Translations under genes and position numbers: made by a program
Part shown: positions 1 to 8,043 of the stretch, in pieces
Position numbering within the stretch: the first letter of the stretch is position 1
Layout: each line of letters begins with the position of its first letter
Notes under the pieces: model-generated
The model's input: only the letters and a program-made list of their open reading frames with translations
What the model was told of the DNA's origin: nothing
Database searches by the model: none
Origin: Actinocorallia populi
GTDB lineage: Bacteria > Actinomycetota > Actinomycetes > Streptosporangiales > Streptosporangiaceae
Direction: 5' to 3'
Assembly: GCF_002995495.1 (NCBI RefSeq)
Contig: NZ_PVZV01000007.1
Span: 62,001 to 126,000, forward strand
DNA: 64,000 bases

Positions 1-604
1 GGGCGGCGGTGCTGCGCAGGTTCCAGCGGTACTGGTGGGCGAGGGCGGCGAGTCGGCGGGTCATCATGAGGTCGGCGAGTTTGGACTGGGCATAGGCGCG
101 GTGGGCCGAGTACCGGCGTTCGAACTGCAGGTCGTCCCAGTGGATCCGGCCGTAGCTCGCGGTTCCGCTGGTCATGGTCGCCACCCGGGGCGCCTGCGCG
201 GCGAGCAGTAGCGGGAGCAGCCGGACGGTCAGCGCGAACGGGCCGAGGAAGTTGCTGCCGAACTGGAGCTCGAAGCCGTCGGCGGTCGTCATCCGGGTCG
301 GCGGGGCCATCACTCCGGCGTTGTTGGCCAGGACGTCGACCGGGGTGCCGTCGGCGAGGAGGCTGTCGGTGAACGTCCGCACCGAGGCGAGGTCGGCGAG
401 GTCGACGCGGCGGACCTCCAGTCGTGCTTCGGGGTTCTGGGCGAGAATGTCGGCGCGGGCCTGCTCGCCCTTGGCGGGCGTCCGCACCGCCATGACGACG
501 TGGGCGCCGGCCGCGGCGAGGCGTGCGGCCGCTTCTTTGCCGGTGCCGCTGTTGGCGCCGGTGACGATGGCGAGGCGACCGGTCTGGTCGGGGACCTGGT
601 ACAT
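1..604 (-). CDS. Short-chain dehydrogenase/reductase, C-terminus beyond left edge
   Basis: NAD(P)-dependent oxidoreductase of the classical SDR fold, of the retinol-dehydrogenase-like kind. Visible are the dinucleotide motif TGANSGTG at residues 15-22, NNAG at 94-97, a serine in TMTSG near 146 and the catalytic YAQSK at 171-175. The ATG at 604-602 begins [10 protein letters not shown]. About 200 residues lie in the window and the substrate-binding end is cut off by the edge. It is divergent from a TetR gene and the space between holds three matching operator-like palindromes, so it is probably the regulator's target. Substrate is unknown. Confidence 0.85.
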   Translation of the reverse strand, partial: MYQVPDQTGRLAIVTGANSGTGKEAAARLAAAGAHVVMAVRTPAKGEQARADILAQNPEARLEVRRVDLADLASVRTFTDSLLADGTPVDVLANNAGVMAPPTRMTTADGFELQFGSNFLGPFALTVRLLPLLLAAQAPRVATMTSGTASYGRIHWDDLQFERRYSAHRAYAQSKLADLMMTRRLAALAHQYRWNLRSTAA

Positions 605-727
605 GTTCGCTGTTCCTTCGGAGGTCGGGGTTCGGTCGGACGCCGCGGGAGCGCGGCGGTGGGTTTCAACGTCTCGTGGACCGTCGCGCCGGGTGGGGCG
701 GCCGCGGTAGCGCACTTCACATCATTA

Positions 728-797
728 GAGACCGACGGTCTCTTGTGTGCCCCCCAAGTTAGGCGACCACCGGTCTCCTGTCAAAGGACCGGCGGTC
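728..797. promoter_or_regulatory. Three GACC-N3-GGTC operator copies
   Basis: Seen directly: GACC-N3-GGTC occurs at 730-740, 765-775 and 787-797. The first is extended to a 15-bp palindrome, GAGACCG-A-CGGTCTC, at 728-742. All three lie between the divergent SDR and TetR starts, the last 14 bp before the TetR start codon. By analogy with TetR family operators this is the likely binding region of the adjacent regulator. Confidence 0.6.
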
Positions 798-811
798 ACT
801 AAACTGGGGAG

Positions 812-1513
812 ATGACAGGTTTCCAGCGGGCCCGCAGCCACGAGCAGCAGGAGGAACGGCGAAGAACGATCCTGGACACCACCGCCGGGATGCTCGCCCG
901 GATGCCGGCCGCCAAGGTCGGCTTGAACGAGCTCAGCCGGCAGGCGGGCATGGCCAAGTCCAACGTCCTGCGCTACTTCGAATCCCGCGAGGCCATCCTG
1001 TTGGAACTGCTGGACCGGGCCTGGAGCGAGTGGAACTCCGCCCTGCCCGCCCTCCTGGACGCCGCCATCGACCCCGCCGACCCCGTCGCGCGGCGCGCAG
1101 AGGTGTACGCGCAGGTGTACGCGGCCTCCCTGGCCGACCGGAAAGTCCTGTGCGACCTGTTCAGTGCCCAAGCCGGCGTCCTGGAACACAACGTCTCACC
1201 CGACGTCGCCGCCCGCTACAAGAGGGCCGCCGCCGTCAACCTCACCGCGCTGACCGCCCTCACCCGCCACCACCTGCCCGAACTCGGCGACACCGCACAG
1301 CAGGCGTGCGCCCAGATCCTCATGGCCACCGGCGCCATCTGGACCCACTCGCGCCCCTCGCCCGCCATGCTCGAGGCCTACGCGAAAGACCCCGCCCTCG
1401 CCGCCCTCAGCATGGACTTCGCCTCCGCCCTCCAGGAGACCGTCGCCACCCTCATCGCCGGCACGCTCAGCCGTGCCGAGCCCCGCGATCAACCGATCGG
1501 TCCTGAGCGTTAA
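812..1513 (+). CDS. TetR family transcriptional regulator
   Basis: A 233-residue DNA-binding regulator. The N-terminal helix-turn-helix is seen at about residues 30-60 (LNELSRQAGMAKSNVLRYF), typical of TetR/AcrR proteins. The all-helical C-terminal ligand domain is not diagnostic. It is transcribed away from the SDR gene, and three palindromes in the shared promoter suggest it represses both itself and the SDR. It overlaps the convergent small gene downstream by 4 bp. Its inducer cannot be read from the sequence. Confidence 0.9.
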   Translation: MTGFQRARSHEQQEERRRTILDTTAGMLARMPAAKVGLNELSRQAGMAKSNVLRYFESREAILLELLDRAWSEWNSALPALLDAAIDPADPVARRAEVYAQVYAASLADRKVLCDLFSAQAGVLEHNVSPDVAARYKRAAAVNLTALTALTRHHLPELGDTAQQACAQILMATGAIWTHSRPSPAMLEAYAKDPALAALSMDFASALQETVATLIAGTLSRAEPRDQPIGPER

Positions 1514-1743
1514 CACCGGCCCCGACCCCGGTCCAGGGCGTCTTCGGTCTGGTGGTAGACCGTGACGGGCCGCAGTTCGCCCTTAACGGAGAAGCGGTCG
1601 TCGGGGATGCCTTCGACGAGGAACACCGTCTGGAGTTCCAGGCCGGGCACGAACCCCTCCCATCCCTCGGGGCAGGCGGGATCTGCGGGTGCGACATCAT
1701 CGACTGCGGCGTTTGCGCGGTGAGGTTCGCTGCTGGCGCGCAT
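1510..1743 (-). CDS. Small conserved-looking acidic protein, 77 aa
   Basis: Not recognised. The frame from ATG 1743 encodes a compact acidic protein beginning MRASSEPHRANAAVDD and containing VPGLELQTVFLVEGIPDD; composition and codon use look coding rather than antisense. It begins 19 bp after the stop of the XRE-cupin gene on the same strand, so the two may be co-transcribed. No strong ribosome binding site is visible. There are no cysteines apart from the last residue, no signal peptide and no membrane segment. It could be a partner of the regulator or a small enzyme-associated protein. Confidence 0.5.
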   Translation of the reverse strand: MRASSEPHRANAAVDDVAPADPACPEGWEGFVPGLELQTVFLVEGIPDDRFSVKGELRPVTVYHQTEDALDRGRGRC

Positions 1744-1762
1744 ACGAAATCTCTCGCTGAGT

Positions 1763-2371
1763 TCACCGCCGGCTCCCGGCCTGAGACGACCGATGAGGGT
1801 CGGTGCGTACGTGCGCACGCACCCCTTGCAGGCCGAACAGGATGAGAAGCTCGACCACGCCGCCGTCGGCGCTGCCCAGCCAGTGGGGCAAGGACGTGTC
1901 GAACTCGGCTGCCTCACCGGGCGGCAACATCAGGTCGCGCTCACCGATCACGAGCCGCAGGCGTCCGTTGAGCACGTAGAGCCATTCGAAGCCTTCGTGG
2001 GTCTGCGGGGTCGGTTCGAGGGGTTCCGGCCGGGCAGGGATGATCATCTTGAACGCGTGTACCCCGCCCGGTTGCCGCGACAGTGGCACAAAGGTCATTC
2101 CGAACCGCCTGATCGGCTTGAGGTGGATTCGGGGGTCGCCGGTGCGCGGGGCGCCGACGAGGTCGTCCAGCGGAACGTCGTAGATACGGGCCAGCGGCAG
2201 CAGCAGTTCCAGGCTCGGCCGGCGCTGCCCGCTCTCCAGTCGGGACAGGCTGCTCTCCGACACGCCGATCGTCATCGCGAGATCGGCGAGGGTGATGCCG
2301 CGGTCACGACGCAGCGCACGAAGGCGCGGCCCCACCGCGTCGAGCACATCGTTGTCCGACTTGCGTTCCAT
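1763..2371 (-). CDS. XRE family regulator with C-terminal cupin sensor
   Basis: A 202-residue two-domain regulator. An HTH_3/XRE DNA-binding domain lies at about residues 12-66 (LADLAMTIGVSESSLSRLESG) and a cupin_2 barrel at about 110-185, with EGFEWLYVLNGRLRL and LPPGEAAEFDTSLPHW. In this family the cupin binds a small ligand or metal and tunes repression. It is divergent from the methyltransferase gene with 87 bp between starts, which suggests it controls the methyltransferase-DinB-hydrolase operon as well as itself. The small gene downstream may share its transcript. Confidence 0.9.
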   Translation of the reverse strand: MERKSDNDVLDAVGPRLRALRRDRGITLADLAMTIGVSESSLSRLESGQRRPSLELLLPLARIYDVPLDDLVGAPRTGDPRIHLKPIRRFGMTFVPLSRQPGGVHAFKMIIPARPEPLEPTPQTHEGFEWLYVLNGRLRLVIGERDLMLPPGEAAEFDTSLPHWLGSADGGVVELLILFGLQGVRAHVRTDPHRSSQAGSRR

Positions 2372-2458
2372 CAGGCCATTTTGCCATTACCGCAAGTTTT
2401 CTTACCGATTCATGGTGCGCCTGGCAAGACTGAGCGCCTACCGACACAAGGAGCCTTG

Positions 2459-3085
2459 ATGAGCACCACCGAAGCGGTCGCCTTCTGGGACGGCGTCTAC
2501 GCGGCCCGACCGGCGACCGGCGACCCGCAGCCGAACGCCCGCCTCACCGAGACGGTGACGGGCCTGCCGCCCGGTGACGCGTTGGACCTCGGATGCGGCG
2601 ACGGCGGCGACACGCTGTGGCTCGCCAGCCGGGGGTGGCAGGTCACCGCCGCCGACATCTCGGCCGTGGCGGTCGAGCGGCTCGCCGCTCTCGCCCGCTC
2701 ACACGGCCTGGGCGACCGCGTCACCACCATGCGGACCGACTTGCGCGAGTCTTTCCCACCCGGCGGATTCGACCTGGTCTGCGCCCACTACCTGCACACC
2801 CCCTTCGACCTGGACCGGGCAACCGTACTGCACTCGGCCGCGCACGCACTGCGCCCGGGCGGGCGGCTGCTGGTCGTCGACCACGGCTCGGCCGCGCCAT
2901 GGTCGTGGAACCAGGACCCCGACACCCGCTATCCGAGCCCGCGAGAGGTCGCCGCCGGGATCGATCCGGCCCCGGAGACATGGACGGTCGAGCGGGCCGA
3001 CGCACCCCGCCGGATCGCAACCGGACCAGACGGGCGCACCGCCGAGGTCACCGACCATGTCCTCCTCATCCGCCGCACCGCCTGA
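2459..3085 (+). CDS. Class I SAM-dependent methyltransferase
   Basis: A 208-residue cytosolic Rossmann methyltransferase. Motif I LDLGCGDGG is at residues 42-50, the acidic residue ending strand 2 is in VTAADIS near 68, and a post-motif FDLVCAHYLHTPF follows. It resembles thiopurine/tellurite-type small-molecule methyltransferases. The ATG at 2459 follows AAGGAG at 2448-2453. It is the first gene of a plus-strand run with a DinB-like protein and a lipoprotein hydrolase, divergent from the XRE-cupin regulator. The acceptor substrate cannot be predicted. Confidence 0.9.
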   Translation: MSTTEAVAFWDGVYAARPATGDPQPNARLTETVTGLPPGDALDLGCGDGGDTLWLASRGWQVTAADISAVAVERLAALARSHGLGDRVTTMRTDLRESFPPGGFDLVCAHYLHTPFDLDRATVLHSAAHALRPGGRLLVVDHGSAAPWSWNQDPDTRYPSPREVAAGIDPAPETWTVERADAPRRIATGPDGRTAEVTDHVLLIRRTA

Positions 3086-3129
3086 CACGGCGGCCGGCGC
3101 CCGTCCCCGACAAAGGAAGGGAGACCACG

Positions 3130-3618
3130 ATGCCCAGCACCACCCGTCGCGACATCCCGCCGCCCCGGACCGGAAGCAACGAGACCGAGGTCCTGCGCGG
3201 GTTCCTCGACTACCTCCGGGCCTCGATCGCCGCGAAGGTCGACGGCGCCCCCGAGCCGCAGGTGCGAACAGCCGCGGTTCCGTCGGGCACGAACCTGCTC
3301 GGCCTGCTCAACCACCTGACTTTCGTCGAGCGTTCGATGTTCCTCGGGGACGACGTCACCGACTGGCAGGCGACGTTCCAAGCCGCACCGGCGGACAGCG
3401 TGGCCGATGTCGTGGCCCGCTACCGAGACGCGGTCGAGCGTGCGAACGACGTTCTCGACGAGTGCACTGATCTCGGCGCACCCGTCCCCCGACCGCGGCC
3501 GGACCGCCCCGCTCCCAGCATCCGCTGGGCACTCACCCACATGATCGAGGAGACCGGCCGGCACGCGGGCCATGCGGACATCCTCCGCGAACTCATCGAC
3601 GGCACGACCGGCCGTTGA
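3130..3618 (+). CDS. DinB/DUF664 family protein
   Basis: A 162-residue protein of the DinB-like four-helix bundle superfamily (DUF664 branch). The family signature is the pattern LLGLLNHLTFVERSMF near residue 58 and the closing THMIEETGRHAGHADILRE near 140, which supplies the His residues expected of the metal site. Members include thiol transferases and metal-dependent hydrolases, but most are uncharacterised. It starts 45 bp after the methyltransferase with AAGGAAGGG upstream of ATG 3130, and very likely shares its operon. Confidence 0.82.
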   Translation: MPSTTRRDIPPPRTGSNETEVLRGFLDYLRASIAAKVDGAPEPQVRTAAVPSGTNLLGLLNHLTFVERSMFLGDDVTDWQATFQAAPADSVADVVARYRDAVERANDVLDECTDLGAPVPRPRPDRPAPSIRWALTHMIEETGRHAGHADILRELIDGTTGR

Positions 3619-3643
3619 TCCACCTTCTCCAGGAGGGAAACAC

Positions 3644-4687
3644 ATGATCACAGCACCACGACCGTTGCCGCGCCGCTTCCTCCGATCCACGTGCACGGTG
3701 GCAACCGTGATGCTCAGCCTCCTGATCACGATCGTCACCGCAGCCTGTTCCCTGTCCACTTCCACGCCGACAGCCGGCGAAGACGTTCCCTCCTACGCCG
3801 CCGCCACCCAGGACGATCCCCGGTTCGAGAACGCCTTCCGACACGAATTCGCCGACGTCGACGGCGTCCGTATGCACTACGTGACCGGCGGCAGCGGCAC
3901 GCCAGTCGTGCTGATACACGGTTGGCCGCAGACCTGGTACGGCTGGTGGCCGATCATGCCGGAACTCGCCGAGCACCACACCGTCTACGCCGTTGACCTT
4001 CCCGGACTGGGTGACAGCACCGGCTCACCGTCCGGCTACGACAAGGCCACGCTGGCGCGGTATGTGCACACGCTGATCGCCGATCGTCTCGGAGTGAGCG
4101 ACGCCCGTGTCATCGGGCACGATTTCGGCGCCGCAGTGGCATTCCAGTACGCCAGCCAATTCCCCGACGACACCGCACGCCTCGGCTACCTCGACCTGCC
4201 GCTGCCTGGGCCCGCGATCGATGCGCCCACCTACCGCTCACTGAGCTGGCACATCGCCTTTCACTCCCAGCGACGGGTCCCCGAGGCGGTCGTAGGCGAC
4301 GACGTCCGCGAGTACCTGGCACTGTTCTATCCCCAGGTCTCGTTCGGTGGCACGGCGTTCGGTGGCACCTCTGACCGGTCCCCGTTCACCATCACCGAGA
4401 TCAACGAGTACGCACGAACCTACAGTCGGCCCAAGGTCCTGTCGGGCGGCTTCGAGCTCTACCGCGCCCTCGACAAAGACGTCCGCGACACCGTGGCAGC
4501 AGCACCGATACGTGTCCCAGCCCTGCTCATGACCGCCCAGGGGCAGCTCAACGCGATCCAGGGCACAGTGGCCCCGCGCATGACCAACATCGTGCGGGCG
4601 GTGGACGTGCCGAACGCCGGGCACTGGCTCGTCGAGGAGAACCCCCGGTTCGTCACCGCCGAGCTCTTGCGCTTCCTCGACGGATGA
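3644..4687 (+). CDS. Lipoprotein alpha/beta hydrolase, epoxide-hydrolase type
   Basis: A 347-residue secreted hydrolase. A signal peptide with hydrophobic stretch about 18-33 ends in TAAC, so Cys35 is the probable lipidation site. The mature part is an alpha/beta hydrolase: oxyanion-hole motif HGWP at 92-95, and a nucleophile elbow GHDFG with Asp160 where serine hydrolases have Ser, which is the epoxide hydrolase (or haloalkane dehalogenase) signature. The catalytic His is in NAGHW near the C-terminus. AGGAGGG precedes ATG 3644 and the gap after the DinB gene is 25 bp. Membrane anchoring is unusual for epoxide hydrolases, which are mostly cytosolic. Confidence 0.85.
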   Translation: MITAPRPLPRRFLRSTCTVATVMLSLLITIVTAACSLSTSTPTAGEDVPSYAAATQDDPRFENAFRHEFADVDGVRMHYVTGGSGTPVVLIHGWPQTWYGWWPIMPELAEHHTVYAVDLPGLGDSTGSPSGYDKATLARYVHTLIADRLGVSDARVIGHDFGAAVAFQYASQFPDDTARLGYLDLPLPGPAIDAPTYRSLSWHIAFHSQRRVPEAVVGDDVREYLALFYPQVSFGGTAFGGTSDRSPFTITEINEYARTYSRPKVLSGGFELYRALDKDVRDTVAAAPIRVPALLMTAQGQLNAIQGTVAPRMTNIVRAVDVPNAGHWLVEENPRFVTAELLRFLDG

Positions 4688-4700
4688 CCACGCCACCAAG

Positions 4701-4717
4701 GCGGCGCGGGACGCCGC
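4701..4717. terminator. Short GC hairpin after the hydrolase gene
   Basis: GCGGCG at 4701-4706 pairs with CGCCGC at 4712-4717 across a 5-base loop, 13 bp after the hydrolase stop and between convergent genes. No T-run follows. A weak terminator candidate. Confidence 0.35.
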
Positions 4718-4931
4718 TCGGCACGGGCCGCGGTATCGGGCGTCACCATCCAGTTCACCGACTGGCTCTTGTTTTTCGGCGAGTACTCCTGGGACCCCGA
4801 CAGATACGCTGACCGCCGCATCCGGCCGGGGCCGGTCGTTGTACTCCCCGGGCCGCGATCGACGTCGGCGGTGAGACCATGCCCAGCTCGGTCGAGGTCA
4901 TGGGGTCGGCCGAAGAGGCTGACCAGCGGCT

Positions 4932-5516
4932 TCACGCCTCGACGATGATGGTGCCTATGGTCGATTCCGGGCCGGGCCCTTCCGGACGGTCGACCTTCCA
5001 CCAACCCAGCACATCCTGGTACTCCGGCTGCGGGATCGCACGTCCCTCGGCAGTCATCAGGCGTCCCTGATACGCCTGGGCATAACGTGCTCGAACTGAG
5101 TAGACGCCGGGTTCGTCGGGAACAACAAGGTCGCACGACACATTCACCCACTCCGCCGGACCCGGGTTGTCTTCCGCCAACGCCTCGACGTGCGTGCCGG
5201 CATTGACCACCTTCAAGCCGCCCCCGCTGCGCCGCTTACCGTTCCAGACCGACGCTTGGGCACGATCCTGGCCCGCCAGACCGACGATCACCTGGTTGAC
5301 GGCGTTGCCGCACTCCGAGCAATCATGCAGCACGTCGAAACTGACCTTGTGCGAACCTCCTCCGCGGACGCGTACCACGTCGGTCTGGCCATCGATCCTC
5401 ACATTGCGGATCTTGAACCGAAATCCCTTCCCGCCTCCGTACGGCTCGACCGTCTCGGTGCCAGGAGTGAGAGCCGTGGTTCGGTGGACATCGCTGTGAC
5501 TCGCCTTGTCGGTCAT
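4932..5516 (-). CDS. Hypothetical protein, 194 aa
   Basis: Not recognised. The preferred ATG at 5516 gives MTDKASHSDVHRTTALTP; an upstream start at 5588 would add 24 residues. The protein is beta-rich with a CSEC pair near residue 67 and a central VVNAGTHVEALAED segment. The C-terminal part, CDLVVPDEPGVYSVRARY, resembles an extracellular beta-sandwich or ligand-binding module. No signal peptide is visible from either start. It is convergent with the lipoprotein hydrolase. Codon bias supports coding, but function is unknown. Confidence 0.6.
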   Translation of the reverse strand: MTDKASHSDVHRTTALTPGTETVEPYGGGKGFRFKIRNVRIDGQTDVVRVRGGGSHKVSFDVLHDCSECGNAVNQVIVGLAGQDRAQASVWNGKRRSGGGLKVVNAGTHVEALAEDNPGPAEWVNVSCDLVVPDEPGVYSVRARYAQAYQGRLMTAEGRAIPQPEYQDVLGWWKVDRPEGPGPESTIGTIIVEA

Positions 5517-5670
5517 ATGCCAAGTAAACAGGTGGCCACTGACAAGGGCGGGGCCGCCCTTCAAGGCCCTCCACTCGGGTCGGTGCAACGAGCCCCAAAA
5601 TAGCTCTGCGTGATTGTGGTGACGGGTTCGTCTGGGCCGGATGCCTGGCTGCCTGTGTTCCTCGCTTCGG

Positions 5671-5941
5671 TCACTCCGGTCGAGGGCGTGGGATCTGCTG
5701 GTCGGGTAGGAGGTCGGCGAGTGCGGGCGTACGGCGGCTCACCCCAGGGGCGCGTGCGAGGGCGGCGATGGAGGTCCCCTGGTCCTGGAACCCCTTGCGC
5801 GCCTCTTGGCGGCGGGCGCCTTTTAGCGCGGGGATCTGCGAGGTGGTCGCCGGGTCTTCGAACAGCAGCATCCCGTCGGCAGGGCGGAATCCTTCGGCGA
5901 CGCCCTCGGTGAGAATGTGGCGGTTGTCGTCCTTCGGGGTA
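5671..5941 (-). pseudogene. Remnant with C-terminal HTH, possibly recombinase or transposase
   Basis: The minus frame immediately after the lectin stop carries the segment GFRPADGMLLFEDPA and then KGFQDQGTSIAALARAPGVS, a helix-turn-helix like those at the C-terminus of resolvases and some transposases. No start codon or N-terminal domain accompanies it. It is best read as the scar of a mobile element between the lectin and the hypothetical gene. The identification is weak. Confidence 0.3.
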
Positions 5942-6466
5942 TCAGCGGTAGCGCCACAGCTGGGTGCCGGCGGTGGAGCAGTACTCCAGGACGACATCGG
6001 TTCCGCGTCGGCCCAGGCACTTCCAGCGCGCTTCACTCTTGGTTTCGTCCAGAACGTATTTGACGGCGTCGGCCGAGTCGGGGATCGGATGCTTCGACCA
6101 GACGGACAAGGACGTGATGGAGTTGCAGTTCGGGGCGTGCACCCGTGCTCCGTCGGCGTTCGCCGTCGCCTCCAGGCAGTACATCTGCCTGTTCATCCGG
6201 AGGTTGACGAGGAACATCCGGTCGCATGACCCCGTCGCCCCGCAGTAGTGCTCCCAGTACTGCCCCTGCCCCTGGTCGCAGAAGACGACTTGGGCGTAGG
6301 TGATGGTGGGGGTGCTCTCACCCATCGCATCGAGACACTCGTCGCGCAGGTCGTTGACGATGCTGAAGGCGTCCGCAGCGGCCGGGGAGGCCCCCGCCCC
6401 CACCAGCGCCGCCGCCGCCAAGCCCACTGCGGCGCCCCGCTTCACCCATCTCGACGACATCTCCAT
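5942..6466 (-). CDS. Secreted ricin-B-lectin-like protein
   Basis: A 174-residue exported protein. A Sec signal peptide covers residues 1 to about 31 (positive start, VGLAAAALVGAGA, then SPAAADA). The mature part carries Q-x-W-type repeats of the ricin B trefoil (GQYWEHY, VWSKHP, TQLWRYR) and several paired cysteines (CLDAMG, CDQG, YCGATGSCD, CLEA, CLGR, CST), consistent with a disulfide-bonded carbohydrate-binding domain without an attached catalytic domain. It is probably cell-wall or extracellular glycan binding. The stop lies directly before a mobile-element remnant. Confidence 0.8.
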   Translation of the reverse strand: MEMSSRWVKRGAAVGLAAAALVGAGASPAAADAFSIVNDLRDECLDAMGESTPTITYAQVVFCDQGQGQYWEHYCGATGSCDRMFLVNLRMNRQMYCLEATANADGARVHAPNCNSITSLSVWSKHPIPDSADAVKYVLDETKSEARWKCLGRRGTDVVLEYCSTAGTQLWRYR

Positions 6467-6812
6467 CGATCCTTCCCAGACCCGGCCACCGCTTTACCGA
6501 AGGATAGGAACGAGCCCCGCCCGCCCCCCAGAGGCCAGAGTCCCGGACAGACCCAGGACAACGGTGATCGGCCGCGACGGATCTACTGACGGTTTCGCGA
6601 CCGCTCACAATCCGATCGAAGACCGCGGAGGCTGAGAGCCCCCCACTGTTCCTCAGCCCTCATGGGGGTCCAGTCCGTATATGGGCAAAACCTACAACAG
6701 GACCGCGTTTCCACAGTTCAACCGCTTGGCCCGCAGAGCGGACCTCGTCGCCTGGCCCCGCTTCCGATGTGCCAGACAAAGGACCGTCATCACGTACATG
6801 AAGCCTTCGCAA
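6467..6812. other. Intergenic stretch without a supported gene
   Basis: About 345 bp between the lectin start and the stop of the coiled-coil gene. I see no frame with convincing coding character. The 6690-6800 part has lower GC than its surroundings and would hold the 3' end of the coiled-coil transcript and the lectin promoter. Confidence 0.4.
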
Positions 6813-7997
6813 TCATGGTCGGGCTGCGGATCCACCTCCGTCCGTCGTGCGTGAGGAGGTGTGCCGGGCTTCGGCGCGGGCGGCACGCTCGCGTTGGGCG
6901 GCGGCTTCGACGCGGGCTGCTTGGAGGTCGGTCTCGAGCCGTGCCTGCAGAGCCTGCGCGGCGGCGGCGCCGGCGCGGGTGTCGGCGAGGACGTTGCGGG
7001 CCTGCTCGGCTTCGGCCTGGGCGGCTGTGATCTGCGCGGCCGCCTGCTCCAAGGCGTTGCTCATCTGGGTGCGGACCTCGGCCGCTTCACGCCGTTCCTC
7101 CTGCAGGGCCTGCTCGGCGGCTTCGGCACGGGTCTGCTGGGCGTTGGCCTGACCGCGGGCATCGGCAAGCGCTTCGCGGGCCTGGATGAGGAAGCCGTGC
7201 AGCTCCGCGTTCTCGCGGGCGCGTGCCTCCAGCAGCACGGTGAGCTCGGTGATCTGCGTGCGGGCGCGCTCGGCGTCGTGGCGGCGTGCCTGCCGCGCCT
7301 CGACCAGGTCGGCGGCTGCCCTGTCACGTGCCTGCTCGGCGGCGGTGCGGGCGGTCTCGGCTGCGGTGCGGGCCTGCTGGTGGGCCTCGATGCGCTCGGC
7401 GGCCTCGGCTCGGACACGTTCGGTCTCGGCGCGGGCGTCCGCGGCCTCGCGTTCAGCGGCGGTACGCGCGGTCCGGTGGACGCGGGCGTCTTCGATGGCC
7501 CGTGCGGCGGCGGTCTCTGCGGCGTCGGCGCGGGCCTCGGCGTCGGCGGCGGCCTGCCGGGCGGTGCGGGTCTCGGCCTCCGCCCGCTCGACGCGGACCA
7601 GCGCTCCGGTCTGGGCCTTGTCGAGAAGGCCTGAGAGCTCGGTGAGCTGAGCCTGCAGGGCGGTGATGGCGGCGGGGACGTGCTGGGCGAGCGCCTCGGC
7701 CTGCTTGAGCGGCTCGTCGACGAGGGCGGTATCGGCGGCGCGGCGCTCCCTGCTGGCCTGGTCGGCGTGTGCCTTGCTGCAGTACTTGGGCGGGCGGCCG
7801 CGTCCGGCGGGCGGCAGCGGGAGTTCGCACCCGTCCAGGCCGCATACGCCGCGCGGTACGGGAACGGGAGAAACGCCGTTCGGCTCGGTCGAGGTCTGTT
7901 CTGCCGCAGCGTTGGCTTCAGTCACGCCTCCATCATAGCTTTCGCGCAATGCTCGCGCGTAATAATTAAGCGTATCGCGATAGGTGTAAGTAGTCAC
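6813..7997 (-). CDS. Zinc-finger plus long coiled-coil protein (copy 1)
   Basis: A protein of up to 394 residues. A short putative metal-binding module lies at about residues 52-77 (C52, C57, C73, H77, with GRGRPPKYC between), then about 290 residues of Ala/Glu/Arg-rich heptads with no Pro, predicted as one long coiled coil. GTG 7997 is the longest start; an internal GTG at residue 25 (VTEANAAAEQ) next to GGAGG is an alternative. It is divergent from a tyrosine recombinase with 44 bp between. A paralogue at 37657-38517 shares the zinc region and the local motif TGALxRVxxAE. Plasmid KfrA-like DNA-binding filament proteins are a structural analogy only. Function unknown. Confidence 0.7.
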   Translation of the reverse strand: MTTYTYRDTLNYYARALRESYDGGVTEANAAAEQTSTEPNGVSPVPVPRGVCGLDGCELPLPPAGRGRPPKYCSKAHADQASRERRAADTALVDEPLKQAEALAQHVPAAITALQAQLTELSGLLDKAQTGALVRVERAEAETRTARQAAADAEARADAAETAAARAIEDARVHRTARTAAEREAADARAETERVRAEAAERIEAHQQARTAAETARTAAEQARDRAAADLVEARQARRHDAERARTQITELTVLLEARARENAELHGFLIQAREALADARGQANAQQTRAEAAEQALQEERREAAEVRTQMSNALEQAAAQITAAQAEAEQARNVLADTRAGAAAAQALQARLETDLQAARVEAAAQRERAARAEARHTSSRTTDGGGSAARP

Positions 7998-8015
7998 AGA
8001 ATCTCACGTGCGGGC

Positions 8016-8043
8016 GTTTCACATAATTAGCATTATGTGAAAT
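8016..8043. repeat. dif-like inverted repeat at the recombinase start
   Basis: Arms TTTCACATAAT (8017-8027) and ATTATGTGAAA (8032-8042) are perfect inverted repeats around a 4-base centre TAGC. The inner blocks CATAAT-N4-ATTATG and the right flank ending AAAT coincide with the E. coli dif layout (20 of 28 positions by my hand count). The repeat runs into the recombinase start codon. It could be a recombination core site, an autoregulatory operator, or both. Confidence 0.6.

Noticed and set aside
1510-2371. Toxin-antitoxin reading of the XRE gene and the 77-aa protein
   Set aside because: The XRE protein carries a cupin sensor and the small protein has no toxin-like fold; order and spacing are not typical.
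4727-4900. Coding fragment reading VTIQFTDWLLFFGEYSWDP
   Set aside because: Suggestive composition but no start, stop context or family match; too short to call.
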